Positions 5,904-6,568 of a DNA stretch of 6,568 bases are shown one piece after another (within the stretch, counting starts at the first letter, position 1; the number at the start of each line of letters is the position of its first letter). Origin of the DNA: an uncultured Corynebacterium sp. (GTDB lineage: Bacteria > Actinomycetota > Actinomycetes > Mycobacteriales > Mycobacteriaceae). The stretch spans positions 1 to 6,568 of the forward strand of contig CALZCR010000102.1 of assembly GCA_945631445.1 (NCBI GenBank), given 5' to 3'. The translations under genes were made by a program, and so were the position numbers. The notes under the pieces were generated by a model. That model was not told the origin of the DNA. It was given only the letters and a program-made list of their open reading frames with translations, and did not search any database.

Positions 5904-6568
5904 TGCAGAGCATTGTGGTGACGGGGGCGGCCGGCGGACTGGGACGGGCGGTCGTCGATGAGTTTCTTGGCCGTGGCTGGTTTGTCGGGGCCTACGACCT
6001 CGAGGAACCGGACGTCTCGGCGCACCCCAACCTGGTCCTTGGCCGGTTGGACGTCACCGACCCGGACGCCTGGGACGCCGCGCTCACGGATTTCCATGCC
6101 CGCGCCGGGCGCATCGACGCCGTGGACAACAACGCCGGCCGGCTCATCGACGGCCCGCTGCCCGACGCCGAGCCGGAGCAGATCCGGCGGCTCATCGACG
6201 TCAACGCCACCGGCCTCACCCTCGGTGCGCGGGCGGCTTTTCCATACCTGCGTGCCACTCGCGGCACGCTGGTGAACATGTCCTCGGCTTCCGCGATTTA
6301 CGGCCAGCCCGGGATCGCGGCGTATTCGGCGACGAAGTTCTACGTCGCCGGCCTCACGGAGGCGCTGCACTTGGAATGGAAGAAGGACAAGGTCCGCGTC
6401 GTCGACGTCTGGCCGTTGTGGGCGAAGACGTCGCTGGCCGACAACGGCGCCGCCAGCGTGAAAAGGCTCGGCGTGCGCATCACACCGGAGGACGTCGCCG
6501 GGGTCGTGTGGACGGTGTTGCGGGACGCCGGTTACGATTTGCCGACCGCCGGTGCCCTGCGACGTCAA
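5903..6568 (+). CDS. Short-chain dehydrogenase/reductase (SDR), 3' end cut off
   Basis: The 222 residues in the window cover nearly a whole classical SDR (usually about 250) and are still open at the edge. The order of motifs is normal: nucleotide-binding TGAAGGLG (7-14), D32 after the second beta strand (suggests NAD(H)), LDVTD (49-53), NNAG (76-79), N101 in DVNATG, and the catalytic triad S128, Y141, K145 (YSATK, 141-145). After the sixth strand the usual PG is replaced by PL (WPLWAKTS, 170-177), a variant I recall from other actinobacterial SDRs. Substrate is unknown. Placement head-to-head with gabD2, 12 bp apart, hints at co-regulation, perhaps on a hydroxy acid/semialdehyde pair, but this is speculation. 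The start is supported by AGGA at 5891-5894 and by the glycine motif beginning at residue 7. Confidence 0.88.
   Translation, partial: MQSIVVTGAAGGLGRAVVDEFLGRGWFVGAYDLEEPDVSAHPNLVLGRLDVTDPDAWDAALTDFHARAGRIDAVDNNAGRLIDGPLPDAEPEQIRRLIDVNATGLTLGARAAFPYLRATRGTLVNMSSASAIYGQPGIAAYSATKFYVAGLTEALHLEWKKDKVRVVDVWPLWAKTSLADNGAASVKRLGVRITPEDVAGVVWTVLRDAGYDLPTAGALRRQ

Noticed and set aside
5891..6568. Upstream extension of the gabD2 frame to the window edge
   Set aside because: The frame is open only because it is antisense to the SDR gene. Its residues do not resemble an ALDH N-terminus, and the ATG at 5890 gives a normal one.

Overview
The DNA is GC-rich (about two thirds G+C by eye), with a strong preference for C or G at third codon positions. 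The aldehyde dehydrogenase closely resembles the mycobacterial/corynebacterial GabD2 type. Together these point to a high-GC actinobacterium, most likely Corynebacterium or a relative. The assignment is an inference from protein style, as no marker gene is present.

Layout, left to right. Positions 1-42 hold the last 13 codons of a plus-strand gene that cannot be identified, followed by a 21-bp perfect hairpin (64-111) that probably ends it. A 188-nt leader (112-299) carries two dyad-symmetric candidate operators. A plus-strand run of three genes follows: a 12-TM MHS-type organic-acid/H+ symporter (300-1667), an acetyl-CoA acetyltransferase-type thiolase (1701-2915) and a small muconolactone delta-isomerase, CatC-like (3003-3302). 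A hairpin lies between the second and third genes, and another (3319-3360) closes the run. On the minus strand, converging on it, are a LysR-type regulator (3406-4299) and, upstream of that on the same strand, a GabD2-type succinate-semialdehyde dehydrogenase (4412-5890). Only 12 bp from the dehydrogenase start codon, a short-chain dehydrogenase/reductase begins on the plus strand (5903) and runs off the window end.

How the genes may fit together. CatC, a thiolase and a carboxylate symporter suggest uptake and breakdown of an aromatic compound or organic acid through the beta-ketoadipate pathway, which ends in succinyl-CoA and acetyl-CoA. SSADH also delivers succinate to the TCA cycle. The LysR protein has the general architecture of CatR/BenM-type regulators and is the obvious candidate controller. 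However, catA, catB, the enol-lactone hydrolase and the CoA-transferase are not in the window, and the thiolase looks like a general acetyl-CoA acetyltransferase rather than a typical PcaF. The pathway is therefore a hypothesis.

I found no mobile element, CRISPR array, tRNA/rRNA or clearly novel system. The most interesting points are the CatC separated from its usual partners, the tightly packed divergent gabD2/SDR starts with a probable leaderless promoter, and helically phased TTTCA repeats in front of catC.
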